Positions 1-9,139 of a DNA stretch of 64,000 nt are shown one piece after another. The position numbers and the translations under genes are program-made. Below the pieces are notes generated by a model. It searched no databases and was not told the DNA's origin. It was given only the letters and a program-made list of their open reading frames with translations. Position 1 is the first letter of the stretch. Each line of letters opens with the position of its first letter. Origin of the DNA: Gemmatimonadota bacterium (GTDB lineage Bacteria > Latescibacterota > UBA2968 > UBA8231). The DNA lies in assembly GCA_009841115.1 (NCBI GenBank), contig VXML01000058.1, positions 124,001 to 188,000 of the forward strand. Direction: 5' to 3'.

Positions 1-75
1 TCGGTTTGTTGTCAACAGACGAAATGATGATTCTCTTTGGGATTTCCTACCGGGATTAACTTCTCTTGCGGCACG

Positions 76-123
76 AAAAAGGCGCGAAAAGCACAGACCG
101 TGTGTGCTCCTCGCGCCTTTTTT
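76..123. terminator. Bidirectional intrinsic terminator downstream of the GPP34 gene
   Basis: A hairpin pairs GGCGCGA (81-87) with TCGCGCC (111-117), with an inner GCACA/TGTGC helix (91-95 with 103-107). Five A residues lie on its left and six T residues on its right, so it reads as a terminator on both strands. It sits just past the stop of the minus-strand GPP34 gene. The rest of bases 1-141 shows no gene. Confidence 0.7.
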
Positions 124-141
124 ATGGGACTACGACAGCGT

Positions 142-795
142 CTAATACATATGCGGCTGCACGGCGAGGGCCAGCGACGCTTCAATGTCCCAAATGGCCT
201 TGGTCACTTCTTGGCCAATCAAGTCCAGCTTGCGCACCTGTTCGATGCGGCCGGTCGCGCGGGCTAGCTCGCGGCTGGCCAAGAGCCTCTCGAAAATTCC
301 GCAGGCATCTGCCAAGCAGATAATGACCACGTCGCGGGGATCGGGAATCTTATCGCTGAACAGCACCTCCATGATGCGCAACTTGACCTCTTTCTCGGCC
401 TTGCCGTCGAGGGCCGGATAGCGCCGCGAGCGAAACACCCATAGGAAGCGCCCTTCCTCGCGCGCGAGAATGCCTTTCTCCACCAGCCGGCGGAGCGAAC
501 CCTCGCGAATGTCGTCGGCGCGCGCGGCAGTGCGCTCCAGCCAGTAGCGCGTATCGTGCGTTTCGGTCGCCGCGGCAATATCGCTCAGCGTCGGGTCAAT
601 CAGGCTGTCTTGCAGGGGAGTGTTATCGACGAGGACCAGCTTGTCCAAGTCGGTGTCGATGCGGTCTTCCAGCGCTAGTTCCATTAGGACTCCGCCGCCC
701 AAGGCGTAGCGCACCAATCGGTCGGGAACTCGGGCGAAGCTCCCATCTTCATCGTCGAGCAAAAGAAGCATAATTTCTTCGGTGAATCTCAGCAT
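142..795 (-). CDS. GPP34 (GOLPH3/Vps74-like) family protein
   Basis: This 217-residue protein fits the GPP34 family. Eukaryotic members (GOLPH3, Vps74) bind phosphatidylinositol 4-phosphate on the Golgi; bacterial members have no settled role. Visible family features are the N-terminal FTEEIMLLLLDDEDG, the YALGGGVLMELAL helix at about residues 30-42, the IDPTLSDIA segment, and a late LADACGIFERLL helix, in the family order and over roughly the family length. There is no signal peptide or membrane segment, so a cytoplasmic or peripheral membrane protein is expected. The ATG follows ACGAGGT. It appears to be transcribed alone, from a promoter at 837-864 to the terminator at 76-123. Confidence 0.8.
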   Translation of the reverse strand: MLRFTEEIMLLLLDDEDGSFARVPDRLVRYALGGGVLMELALEDRIDTDLDKLVLVDNTPLQDSLIDPTLSDIAAATETHDTRYWLERTAARADDIREGSLRRLVEKGILAREEGRFLWVFRSRRYPALDGKAEKEVKLRIMEVLFSDKIPDPRDVVIICLADACGIFERLLASRELARATGRIEQVRKLDLIGQEVTKAIWDIEASLALAVQPHMY

Positions 796-836
796 GGACT
801 ACCTCGTTTAATAGTTTCGCGTCTGCATCTGACAAA

Positions 837-864
837 AATATAGACCGCTAGTCCCTCTAAGCAA
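837..864 (-). promoter_or_regulatory. Candidate sigma-70 promoter for the GPP34 gene
   Basis: Read on the minus strand, TTGCTT (864-859) and TATATT (842-837) are separated by 16 bases. The -10 box matches the consensus at five of six positions and the -35 at three. It lies about 42 bases upstream of the GPP34 ATG. This is a pattern match only. Confidence 0.35.
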
Positions 865-878
865 GTTGCCAACCGCGC

Positions 879-1688
879 TCAGCTTGCGGGCGCTTGGTCC
901 CCACGGCGACGCAGCCACTCCACTGTAAACAGAACCAAAACGGCAAACGCAATGAGAAAGGTCGCCACCGCTAGGATGGTAGGGCTGATTTGCTCGCGAA
1001 TGCCCGCCCACATCTGCCGCGGAATGGTCCGCTGCTCCAAGCCGCCCATGAACAGCACCACCACGACCTCGTCGAAGGAAGCGGCAAAGGCGAACAACCC
1101 ACCAGAAGCAACCCCGGGTGCGATGAGCGGCAACTGCACGCGCCAGAAACTGCGCAGCGGCCCTGCGCCGAGGCTAGCGGCGGCCCGCATCAAGTTCTGG
1201 TCGAAGCCCGACAACGTCGCGGTTACAGTAATCACCACAAACGGCACCCCGAGCACGGCATGGGCGAGGATTATGCCGAGGTGGGTCTGAGCCAAGCCAA
1301 GGCTGGAGTAAAAGAAGAACATCCCCACCGCGGCAATGATGACCGGCGTGATCATCGGCGAGATCAACAGCCCCATCACAGTCCGCCGAGCGGGCATGGC
1401 TGAGTTCGCCAGCCCAAGCGCCGCAAGAGTGCCGAGCGAGGTCGCCAATAGCGTCGCTGAGACGCCGATGACCAAGCTGTTGACTAAGGCGCGGGTCCAT
1501 ACGCCATCTTCAAAGATGCTGCGGTACCAACGCAGCGAATACGCCTCCGGGTCGAAACGCAACATGCCCTCGGTAAACGTGAAGTACGGCTCCGCGTTAA
1601 AGCTGAGCGGTACAATCACCAAGATCGGCGCGACCAAGAAGACAAACGCCGCCGTGCAGAACGCGAGATAGACCCATCGCGCCAACAT
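879..1688 (-). CDS. PotC-like ABC transporter permease
   Basis: This is the second inner-membrane permease of a spermidine/putrescine-type importer, 269 residues, close to the PotC length. It is hydrophobic throughout and carries the permease EAA loop (RAAASLGAGPLRSFWRVQLP), which docks on the ATPase. The reading frame is open further upstream, but that extension overlaps the preceding permease and is not hydrophobic. The ATG at 1688, inside a TGATG junction with the upstream stop, gives the normal N-terminus MLARWVYLAF. It is the last gene of the minus-strand operon ggt-potA-potB-potC. No PotD-type binding protein follows. Confidence 0.9.
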   Translation of the reverse strand: MLARWVYLAFCTAAFVFLVAPILVIVPLSFNAEPYFTFTEGMLRFDPEAYSLRWYRSIFEDGVWTRALVNSLVIGVSATLLATSLGTLAALGLANSAMPARRTVMGLLISPMITPVIIAAVGMFFFYSSLGLAQTHLGIILAHAVLGVPFVVITVTATLSGFDQNLMRAAASLGAGPLRSFWRVQLPLIAPGVASGGLFAFAASFDEVVVVLFMGGLEQRTIPRQMWAGIREQISPTILAVATFLIAFAVLVLFTVEWLRRRGDQAPAS

Positions 1689-2953
1689 CAGCCCAGCCTC
1701 ATGCGGTCGATGCCCACCACGCGGTCGTAAAGCACGTACAGCGCGATGATGCCCACTAGCAGAATGGCGGCGAGCGCCGCGGCAAGTCCCCAATTGAGCG
1801 AGGTCTGCATGTGATAGGCGATCATGTTGGAGATAAGCTGACCCTTGCTCCCGCCGACCAGCGCCGGCGTGATGTAGTAGCCAATGGCGAGGATGAACAC
1901 CATCAGCGATCCAGCGCCAACGCCGGGCAAGGTCTGCGGCCAATAGACGCGCCAAAACGCCTGAAAGGGAGTCGCGCCGAGGGAAGCCGCAGCCCGCACG
2001 TGCGACGGCGGAATCGAACGCATCACCGAATACAGCGGCAGCACCATAAAGGGCAGCAACACGTGGGTCATCGCCACAAACGTGCCGGTCATGTTGTATA
2101 TCATGGCGATGCGGCCGTCGTCCGCGACCAGTCCGATCGCCACCAGTAAGCTGTTAATTACGCCTTGGGTCTGGAGCAGCACGATCCAAGCCGTCGTCCG
2201 CACCAGCAAGGAGGTCCAGAACGGCACCAACACCAGCAACAACAGCAGGTTGGCGCGGCGCGGTGGCGCGTGGGCGATCAGGTGGGCAATCGGGTAGCCA
2301 ATGGCCAAGCACAGCGCGGAAATGCCAAAGCTAATGGCCAGCGTGCGCCACAAAAGCGGCAGATAGATGCGCCGTTCCTCTGGCTGCCGAGCGATGCTAC
2401 CATCAGATTGGCGCATGAGGTCGAGCGCATTGATATAGTGGCGCAACGTGAACCGCTCCCCAGCGCTGCGAATCGCCAACCACACTTCCGGCTCTCCCCA
2501 AGCATCGTCGATGCCGATCATGGTCTCGCGCCAAGAATCGCCGCTGGCGTTGCGCAACTTGCGCACACTGCGCGTGACCACGCTGCGCAAGCCGCTCTTG
2601 ATGCGGTTGACGCGCGTGGCAATTTGGCCGAGGGTGCGCTCCTCCCGCGCCTGCAGCAACTCACGCGCGGCCGTTGCGTACACAGGCTCCTCCAAGGCGC
2701 TGGTCCCATCCCATGCGCGCAGTAAAGCGAGCGTTTCCGGCAACGCATCCGCGACTAGAGGATCGTACACGCTGCGCACCAGTAAAGTCCCAAGCGGCGC
2801 AACAAAGCTCGCTAGGACAAAGGCGATCAATGGCAGCGCTAGCCCTACTGCTCGCCACCGCTGCCCCGCCTGCTGCTTGGACGCGTCTAAACCCGTCTCT
2901 GCTGTTGCTTGGTCAACCACTTGCCGATAGGTCCTCCCCGTCGTCCGCAGCAT
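1688..2953 (-). CDS. PotB-like ABC transporter permease with a large extracytoplasmic insertion
   Basis: This is the first permease of the PotABC-like importer, 421 residues against about 280 for E. coli PotB. After the first membrane segment (about 35-60) there is a charged, helical, non-membrane insertion of roughly 120 residues before the core helices begin near residue 170. The EAA loop (RAAASLGATPFQAFWRVYWP) is near residue 320. The ATG at 2953 has no clear Shine-Dalgarno and overlaps potA by 41 bases. A GTG at 2920, 12 bases after GGGGAGG and overlapping potA by only 8, is a credible alternative start and would remove 11 residues. Confidence 0.9.
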   Translation of the reverse strand: MLRTTGRTYRQVVDQATAETGLDASKQQAGQRWRAVGLALPLIAFVLASFVAPLGTLLVRSVYDPLVADALPETLALLRAWDGTSALEEPVYATAARELLQAREERTLGQIATRVNRIKSGLRSVVTRSVRKLRNASGDSWRETMIGIDDAWGEPEVWLAIRSAGERFTLRHYINALDLMRQSDGSIARQPEERRIYLPLLWRTLAISFGISALCLAIGYPIAHLIAHAPPRRANLLLLLVLVPFWTSLLVRTTAWIVLLQTQGVINSLLVAIGLVADDGRIAMIYNMTGTFVAMTHVLLPFMVLPLYSVMRSIPPSHVRAAASLGATPFQAFWRVYWPQTLPGVGAGSLMVFILAIGYYITPALVGGSKGQLISNMIAYHMQTSLNWGLAAALAAILLVGIIALYVLYDRVVGIDRMRLG

Positions 2954-4049
2954 CGGGTTTCAGCGCACGGCAGTCCAGCGCGGTCCAGCCGACGCGGATC
3001 CGATCTCCCTCCAACACACCCCCATGGCCCACGACGTTGGGGATCTTGACGACGAAGCCCGAGTGTCCGCACAGCTTTAGGCGCAGACGTATATGATCGC
3101 CGAGAAATGCTATATCCTCGACATCAGCGTCAAACTCGTTGGCGTACGAGTGACCGCCCTCACCCAGCGAGATATTCACCCGCTCCGGGCGCACGACAAC
3201 CGTCGCGGCAGCCCCCGGCGGACATTGCCCCAAACTCACGGCCTTGATGAGCGCATCGCCGACCTCTACTTCGCACACGCCGTCGCCGACCGTCCGCACA
3301 ACGCCGTTTAGGCGATTGTTCTCGCCGATGAAATGGGCCACGAAAGCGCGCTCCGGCTCTTCGTAGAGCACCTCTGGGGACGCGACCTGCTCGATCGCGC
3401 CGCCGCGAAAGACGGCGACCCGATCCGACATGACCATGGCCTCCTGCTGATCGTGCGTAACATAGACGACGGTTATGCCCAAGGTGCGCTGAATGCGGCG
3501 GATTTCGTATTGCATTTCCTCGCGCAGGCGTCGGTCGAGCGCGCCGAGCGGCTCGTCCATCAACACCAGTTCCGGGTCGAAGACCAAAGCGCGGGCGATC
3601 GCAACGCGCTGTTGCTGACCACCGGATAGCTGCCCTGGGCGGCGATCCTCCAAGCCTTCGAGGCGCACGAGGCGCAGGGTGCGGGCTACCCGCTCTCGCT
3701 GCTCGCTGGGATCCATGCCCCGCACTTCGAGTGGAAACGCCAAATTGCCGCCGACCGTCATGTGTGGAAAGAGCGCGTAGTTTTGAAATACGACGCCGAT
3801 GTCGCGCTTGTGGGGGGGCAAATCGCCGACCGGCACGCCATTGATGTGGATAGTCCCGGCAGCGAGTGTCTCAAACCCAGCGAGCATCATCAAGCAGGTC
3901 GTCTTGCCAGAGCCAGACGGCCCGAGCATGGTGAGGAATTCGCCCTTTTGTACGGCAAGGTCGAGATCGCGCACGACCCAATTGCGGCCGTCGTAGCTTT
4001 TGCTGACGCCGGTAAACTCGACGTGGGGGGTGCCGTTTGTGCTCACCAC
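2913..4049 (-). CDS. PotA-like ABC transporter ATPase
   Basis: This is the ATP-hydrolysing subunit of a spermidine/putrescine or Fe3+/thiamine-class importer, 378 residues and full length. Walker A is GPSGSGKTT, the signature LSGGQQQRVAIARAL, Walker B LVLMDEP, and the H-loop lies in YVTHDQQEA. A C-terminal TOBE-like beta domain follows from about residue 250. The GTG start at 4049 abuts the ggt stop (TGA 4052-4050); a second GTG comes directly after it. It is co-transcribed with two permeases. Substrate cannot be read from the sequence, and the link to ggt suggests a gamma-glutamyl or polyamine-like solute. Confidence 0.93.
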   Translation of the reverse strand: MVSTNGTPHVEFTGVSKSYDGRNWVVRDLDLAVQKGEFLTMLGPSGSGKTTCLMMLAGFETLAAGTIHINGVPVGDLPPHKRDIGVVFQNYALFPHMTVGGNLAFPLEVRGMDPSEQRERVARTLRLVRLEGLEDRRPGQLSGGQQQRVAIARALVFDPELVLMDEPLGALDRRLREEMQYEIRRIQRTLGITVVYVTHDQQEAMVMSDRVAVFRGGAIEQVASPEVLYEEPERAFVAHFIGENNRLNGVVRTVGDGVCEVEVGDALIKAVSLGQCPPGAAATVVVRPERVNISLGEGGHSYANEFDADVEDIAFLGDHIRLRLKLCGHSGFVVKIPNVVGHGGVLEGDRIRVGWTALDCRALKPDAADDGEDLSASG

Positions 4050-5693
4050 TCACCAACCGAGAGCATAGCCATCGCGGCGCGGGTCGGCCCCACCCATAAA
4101 GGATCCGGTGTCGGCATCGATCATGATGCCTTGGCCACCGCCGACCCCGGGCGACCAGTCGCCGAGGAAATTGAACTGATGGCCGCGGCGCTCCAGCTCG
4201 GCCAAGACCTCGCGGTCAATGCGGTTTTCAGCATCGACGACAAAGCCGGGGCTGCCAGTCTTGACGCGCGGGGCCTCAATGGCGGCTTGGACGTTCATCT
4301 GGTGATCGAGAATATTCATAATCATCTGCGGAGTAGTCTGGAGGATGCCGTAGCTCCCTGGGGTACCGATGAGCAGGCGCAGCCCGTCGGCGTCCCAAAC
4401 TTGGGCCGGTGAGACGCACATCTCGTTTTTCTTGGCCGGACCAATCACGTTGGGGCTAGTAGGCTCGCGGTCGAACCAGCGCATGAAGTTATTGAGCGCA
4501 ATGCCAGTCTCCGGCACCACCATAGACGAACCAAAAGCACCGCCCAAGCTCTGGGTGCAGGCGACGGCGTTGCCATCGGCGTCAATGGTGTCGAAGTGGG
4601 TCGTACATTCGCTCATCCACGCGCGCGGGTCACCCGCTTTGACCTCCCCGACCGGGCCGCCGGGCACGAGGTGATCGCCCGCGGTAAACTGGGCCTTGTC
4701 GCCAATGAGCGCGCGCCGCTCGGCTGCGTATTCCTTCGACAGCAAACCTGCTGTCGGTGGATCGTCAATGGCTGCATAGGCAATGCGATCAGCCATAGCC
4801 AGCTTGGTTGTCTCGATAAAGCGGTGCAAAGTCGAGGCGGTATTGTGTCCGAGACCCACCACGTCAAAGCCCTCCATGATGGCCAGCGTCTCCAAATACT
4901 GGACGGCTTGGCAGGGCGGCGGCGGCGCAAAGACCTCATAGCCGCGATAGTTGATGGAGATCGGGTCAATGAATGCCGGCGCAAAGTCGGCGAGGTCTTC
5001 TTTTGTAATCAGACCGCCGGTCTCCTCCATATAGCGAACGAGGCAGTCGGCAATCGCGCCTTTGTAAAAGACATCCGCGCCCCCGGCCGCAACTTGGCGG
5101 AAAGTCTCGGCGAGGGCCTTTTGCACCACCACTTCCCCAGGCTCGGGGGCCGCGCCGTCGAGTAGGTAGGTGTCGGCACCGGTCTTGAAGCGGCGCAGGC
5201 TCGCGGCCGCACCCGCGTAGAAATAGGCGTTCTTAACCGTGAGGGCATAGCCCTGCTCGGCGTACTCAATGGCCGGAGCGAAGACGCGGGCGGCGTCCAT
5301 CGAGCCGTAGCGTTCCAGTGCGGCCAGCCAGCCGCCGCAAGCACCAGGCACTAACGGCGTGAGGGGACCAAGCCCCTGTTTGTCGTCGCTGTCGTACAGG
5401 CTCAGCGTAGCCGCCCGCGGGGTGAGGCCGACGTAATCGACGATCTTGTGCTCTTTTTCGCGGGCGCTGTAGATGTGCAGGTAGCCGACGCCGCCAATGC
5501 CCGACATATACGGCTCGACTACGTTGAGCGCAGCAGCCGTGGCAATGGCTGCGTCAATGGCATTGCCGCCCTCCATTAGGATGCGCATACCAGCGAGAGA
5601 GGCGAGCGGATGCGCCGAAGCGATCATGCCGCGACGGCCCGTGGCAGTGCTGCGGTGCGTGGTGCCTTTGGCAGAAAAGGCCATTGGACGCAA
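4050..5693 (-). CDS. ggt: Gamma-glutamyltransferase
   Basis: This enzyme hydrolyses or transfers the gamma-glutamyl group of glutathione and related amides. It is made as a proenzyme that cleaves itself at a threonine, which becomes the nucleophile of the small subunit. Here the conserved TTHFDTIDADGNAV begins at T364, followed by the FGS and LNN motifs of the small subunit. Length (547) is normal. There is no obvious signal peptide: the N-terminus reads MRPMAFSAKGTTHRSTATGRRG, so a cytoplasmic place is likely unless export is non-classical. It is the first gene of the operon with the PotABC-like importer, which suggests uptake and breakdown of one substrate class. Confidence 0.93.
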   Translation of the reverse strand: MRPMAFSAKGTTHRSTATGRRGMIASAHPLASLAGMRILMEGGNAIDAAIATAAALNVVEPYMSGIGGVGYLHIYSAREKEHKIVDYVGLTPRAATLSLYDSDDKQGLGPLTPLVPGACGGWLAALERYGSMDAARVFAPAIEYAEQGYALTVKNAYFYAGAAASLRRFKTGADTYLLDGAAPEPGEVVVQKALAETFRQVAAGGADVFYKGAIADCLVRYMEETGGLITKEDLADFAPAFIDPISINYRGYEVFAPPPPCQAVQYLETLAIMEGFDVVGLGHNTASTLHRFIETTKLAMADRIAYAAIDDPPTAGLLSKEYAAERRALIGDKAQFTAGDHLVPGGPVGEVKAGDPRAWMSECTTHFDTIDADGNAVACTQSLGGAFGSSMVVPETGIALNNFMRWFDREPTSPNVIGPAKKNEMCVSPAQVWDADGLRLLIGTPGSYGILQTTPQMIMNILDHQMNVQAAIEAPRVKTGSPGFVVDAENRIDREVLAELERRGHQFNFLGDWSPGVGGGQGIMIDADTGSFMGGADPRRDGYALGW

Positions 5694-5771
5694 CTCCTTG
5701 TGATTTGTAGATTTTGCGACCGCCTAAAATAGGGCGAGCAAATTACAGCGTCAATCGAGGAGCCTACCTAT

Positions 5772-6809
5772 ATGAGCGACAAGACAATAGACCTGCGCAG
5801 CGACACGATTACCCTGCCGACCGAGGCCATGTGGGAGGCCATGGCCTGCGCGCCGTTGGGCGACGATGTGTACGGCGAAGACCCATCGGTCAACCGCCTG
5901 CAAGAAGTGGCCGCCGAAAAAGTGGGCATGGAAGCCGCGCTCTACGTGCCTTCGGGTACGATGGGCAATGCCTGCGCCTTGATGACCCACACCAACTGGG
6001 GAGACGAGGTGCTCTTTGAGGAACAGGCTCACATGTACTACTGGGAGGCCGGAACCTACGCCTCGCTCGCCGGGCTGTCCGCGCGCATCGCTGCGGGCGA
6101 GCACGGCGTCATCACTGCCGACCAAGTACGCGAGACCGTCCGTGCCGACAATCCGCACTTTGCCCCGCTCAAGGTCGTCTGCATCGAGAACACCCACAAC
6201 AACCACGCCGGCCACGCTTGGTCGGTCGCCGAGGTGGCTGCGGTGAGCACCGCATGCCGCGAACACGGGCTAAAACTACACGTAGATGGGGCACGCATTT
6301 TTAACGCCGCCATCGCCACCGGGACGACCGTCCCAGAATACACTCAGCACGTTGATTCCGTGATGTTCTGCATCTCCAAAGGGCTGAGTGCGCCGGTCGG
6401 CTCACTGCTATGCGGCAGCAGGGACTTTATAGATCGGGCCTATCGGATGCGCAAGCGGCTCGGCGGTGCCATGCGCCAAGCCGGAATAGTAGCCGCGGCC
6501 GGGGTCGTAGCCTTAGAGCAAATGGTAGATCGGCTGGCCGAGGATCACGCGGTGGCGCAGAAACTGGCCTCTGGCTTGGGAGCAATCGAGGGCGTCGAGG
6601 TAATTTTTCCACCGCGACCGACCAACATCCTCAAGGTGGATTTTGCGGCCTTGGGCTGGTCCGCTGCCGATCTGGTGGCCAAGTGGAAGGCGCGAGGCGT
6701 GTTGTGCAATCCGCGTCCGCCGCACGGGGCGCGACTGGTCGCGAATCGGCACGTGGAGCTAGAGGACGTCAAGTACGTGGTGGAGGCGACCCGGGAAATG
6801 ATCGGGTAG
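5772..6809 (+). CDS. ltaE: Low-specificity L-threonine aldolase
   Basis: This PLP enzyme splits L-threonine or L-allo-threonine into glycine and acetaldehyde. The 345-residue sequence carries the family N-terminus [15 protein letters not shown], the [14 protein letters not shown] block, and the PLP lysine in [16 protein letters not shown] at about residue 205. The ATG follows GAGGAGCCTACCT. It is divergent from ggt across 78 bases, with a TAAAAT box at 5725 but no convincing -35. The next gene starts nine bases after its stop, so it may lead the 5.8-15 kb gene run. Confidence 0.93.
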   Translation: MSDKTIDLRSDTITLPTEAMWEAMACAPLGDDVYGEDPSVNRLQEVAAEKVGMEAALYVPSGTMGNACALMTHTNWGDEVLFEEQAHMYYWEAGTYASLAGLSARIAAGEHGVITADQVRETVRADNPHFAPLKVVCIENTHNNHAGHAWSVAEVAAVSTACREHGLKLHVDGARIFNAAIATGTTVPEYTQHVDSVMFCISKGLSAPVGSLLCGSRDFIDRAYRMRKRLGGAMRQAGIVAAAGVVALEQMVDRLAEDHAVAQKLASGLGAIEGVEVIFPPRPTNILKVDFAALGWSAADLVAKWKARGVLCNPRPPHGARLVANRHVELEDVKYVVEATREMIG

Positions 6810-6817
6810 GAGGCCAC

Positions 6818-9139
6818 TTGGCGCGTCTTTCGTCCATATCCCGGTGCTTTTGGCTCGGGGTCTTTGCCGCGGCTTTGGGCGCGGACGCTGTCGGAGGAGA
6901 TGCGCTGAAAAACGCGGATGGCTCATGGAAGTACAGCAATCATCTGGTCGGGGAGACGAGCCCCTATTTATTGCTGCACGCGCACAATCCGGTCGAGTGG
7001 TACCCCTGGGGGGAAGAGGCACTAGCGCGCGCCAAGGCCGAAGATAAGCCGATCTTTCTGTCGGTCGGCTACTCGACTTGCTATTGGTGCCACGTCATGG
7101 AGCGGCTGGTCTTTTCCGAACCCGAGATTGCGGCGCAGATGAACGCCAGCTTTATCAACATCAAGGTCGATCGCGAGGAGCGGCCCGACATCGACCGCAT
7201 TTACATGCTGGCGACCCAACTAACCACCCGGCACGGCGGCTGGCCTAACTCGGTGTTTTTGACGCCGGACCAAGAGCCGTTTTTCGCCGGTACGTACTTT
7301 CCGCCCGAGTCCTTGCCCGGGCGGCCTTCCTTTCCCCAAGTCCTAGATTTTATCCGCCAGCGCTGGCAGGATCAGCGCGAACAGGTGCTCCAAATCGCGG
7401 CCCGCTTGACCACAGCCATCCGCGACTTGGAATCCGGACAGCAGATGGCAGCCGTGCCCCCAGATTCTCTGCTAGTAGCGCGGGTGCTATCGGCTATTCA
7501 GGTCCGCTACGACGCCATTAACGGCGGCTTCGGCGGTGCGCCCAAATTTCCCCCGAGCCTGCGCTTGGAGATGCTGATGGCCACGCCCGAGCGCTTTGCC
7601 GATCCCCAAGTGCAGCGCATTGTTTTGCACTCGCTGGAGCGGATGGCAGCCGGCGGCATCTACGACCAAATCGGCGGCGGCTTTCACCGCTACGCCACGG
7701 ACGCCGAGTGGCGCGTGCCGCACTTCGAGAAGATGCTCTACAACCAAGCGCATTTGGTGCGGCTGTATCTGCGGGCGTACGAACTGACGGGAGACGACCG
7801 CTGGCGGTGGGTGGCAGAGGATATTTTTCGCTTTGTCGCGCGGGAGATGACCGGGCCGGAGGGGGCTTTTTACTCGGCATTGGACGCCGAAACCGAGGCC
7901 GAAGAGGGCAAGTACTACCTGTGGACTGCGAGAGATCTGGAAAACGTGTTGGGACACGAAATAGAATTGTTCTGGAGCGTCTATGGGTCGGCCGCCATGC
8001 CCGAGGGCGGGGGAGGCGTCCTCTATGTGAAAACGCCGTCTGCCGAGGCTGAGCTACGGGATCGGATGGAGCCCTTGCGGCAGCGCTTGCTTGCGGCGCG
8101 GGCCGAGCGGCTCTATCCCCTCCTCGACGACAAGGTGATAGCCGCTTGGAACGGGATGATGATCGAAGCGTACGCACGGGGTTTCGCAGTCTTGGGCGAT
8201 CCCGCATATCGCCGTGCAGCCGAGCGCGCGGCCGATTTCGCTCTGCAGCACCTGCGGCGCGAGGACGGGGGGTTGTGGCGGGTCCATCGGCTGGGGATTT
8301 CGCGCCAGGAAGCGTATCTAGACGACTATGCGTTTTTGGCGCGCGGACTGACGGCATTGTACCGGGCGACCGGCGAGGCGCGCTGGTTGCAGGCCGCACG
8401 CGAACTGAGTGCCGAGATGGTGGCGCGGTTTTGGGACCAAGAGGTCGGGGGATTTTTCTTTACCGAAGCTAGCAACGCACTCATCGTGCGCAGCAAATTC
8501 GCCCAAGACTCGGCCATGCCTTCGGGCAATGCGGTAGCAGCCCACGCGCTGCTAGACTTAGCCGAATTGACGGGCCAAGCGCACTACCGCAGCCGGGCGG
8601 TGCAAATCCTATCCGCTTTCGGCGGGGCCATGTGGGCGCAGCCTACGGCCTCGGTGCATTTGACCGCCGCGGTCGAGCGCCACCTGCAAGCGTCGCTGTC
8701 CGCAGCCGCACTAGCGGACGCGCCAGCGGATTCGCTAGTCTCCATGCGGGTCGAACTACCCGCGCAACAGCCCGTGGCGGGCGAGGCTTTTGCCGTGGCC
8801 GTGCATCTAGACATCCGCCCGGGCTGGCACATCAACGCCAACCCGCCCTCGGGCGACTTGCTCATCCCCACCTCGCTGACACTCAATGCGGACTGGCCGC
8901 TGGACTTTGCTCGCGTGCACTATCCCATCGGTCGGTCGCAGACCTTTCCAGCCCTAGCAGAGACGCTCTCGGTGTACGAGGATCAGGTCGCGCTGTGGGC
9001 GGATTTGTCGCTGCCCACAGCAGCGGCTGGGACAGCGGGCTATTTGCGTTTCCTAGTTCAGTATCAGGCATGTGACGAGGTCCGTTGTCTCCCTCCGGCA
9101 GAATTGAGCCAGAGCGTGCTGGTGGCCGTGGCACCATGA
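6818..9139 (+). CDS. DUF255 (YyaL/SPATA20-like) thioredoxin-fold protein fused to a DsbD-alpha-like domain
   Basis: A 773-residue multidomain protein. A likely signal peptide (about 1-25) is followed by a DUF255 thioredoxin-like domain with C88-Y-W-C91 and the DREERPDID block. Next comes a long alpha/alpha toroid of the N-acylglucosamine epimerase type (about 230-640). A C-terminal domain resembles the periplasmic alpha domain of DsbD, with [15 protein letters not shown] and a cysteine pair C752/C757 matching the DsbD-alpha pair. Typical YyaL proteins end after the toroid. The TTG at 6818, four bases after GGAGG, was chosen because the open frame upstream to 6410 lies inside ltaE. A thiol-disulfide role is inferred. 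Confidence 0.88.
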   Translation: MARLSSISRCFWLGVFAAALGADAVGGDALKNADGSWKYSNHLVGETSPYLLLHAHNPVEWYPWGEEALARAKAEDKPIFLSVGYSTCYWCHVMERLVFSEPEIAAQMNASFINIKVDREERPDIDRIYMLATQLTTRHGGWPNSVFLTPDQEPFFAGTYFPPESLPGRPSFPQVLDFIRQRWQDQREQVLQIAARLTTAIRDLESGQQMAAVPPDSLLVARVLSAIQVRYDAINGGFGGAPKFPPSLRLEMLMATPERFADPQVQRIVLHSLERMAAGGIYDQIGGGFHRYATDAEWRVPHFEKMLYNQAHLVRLYLRAYELTGDDRWRWVAEDIFRFVAREMTGPEGAFYSALDAETEAEEGKYYLWTARDLENVLGHEIELFWSVYGSAAMPEGGGGVLYVKTPSAEAELRDRMEPLRQRLLAARAERLYPLLDDKVIAAWNGMMIEAYARGFAVLGDPAYRRAAERAADFALQHLRREDGGLWRVHRLGISRQEAYLDDYAFLARGLTALYRATGEARWLQAARELSAEMVARFWDQEVGGFFFTEASNALIVRSKFAQDSAMPSGNAVAAHALLDLAELTGQAHYRSRAVQILSAFGGAMWAQPTASVHLTAAVERHLQASLSAAALADAPADSLVSMRVELPAQQPVAGEAFAVAVHLDIRPGWHINANPPSGDLLIPTSLTLNADWPLDFARVHYPIGRSQTFPALAETLSVYEDQVALWADLSLPTAAAGTAGYLRFLVQYQACDEVRCLPPAELSQSVLVAVAP

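Noticed and set aside
6410-6817. N-terminal extension of the DUF255 frame back to 6410
   Set aside because: It lies inside ltaE, has arginine/glycine-rich out-of-frame composition, and the TTG at 6818 has both a Shine-Dalgarno and a signal peptide.
7518-8399. Long minus-strand frame inside the DUF255 gene
   Set aside because: Composition is Arg/Pro/Ser-rich as expected of an antisense shadow in GC-rich DNA, with no family match.
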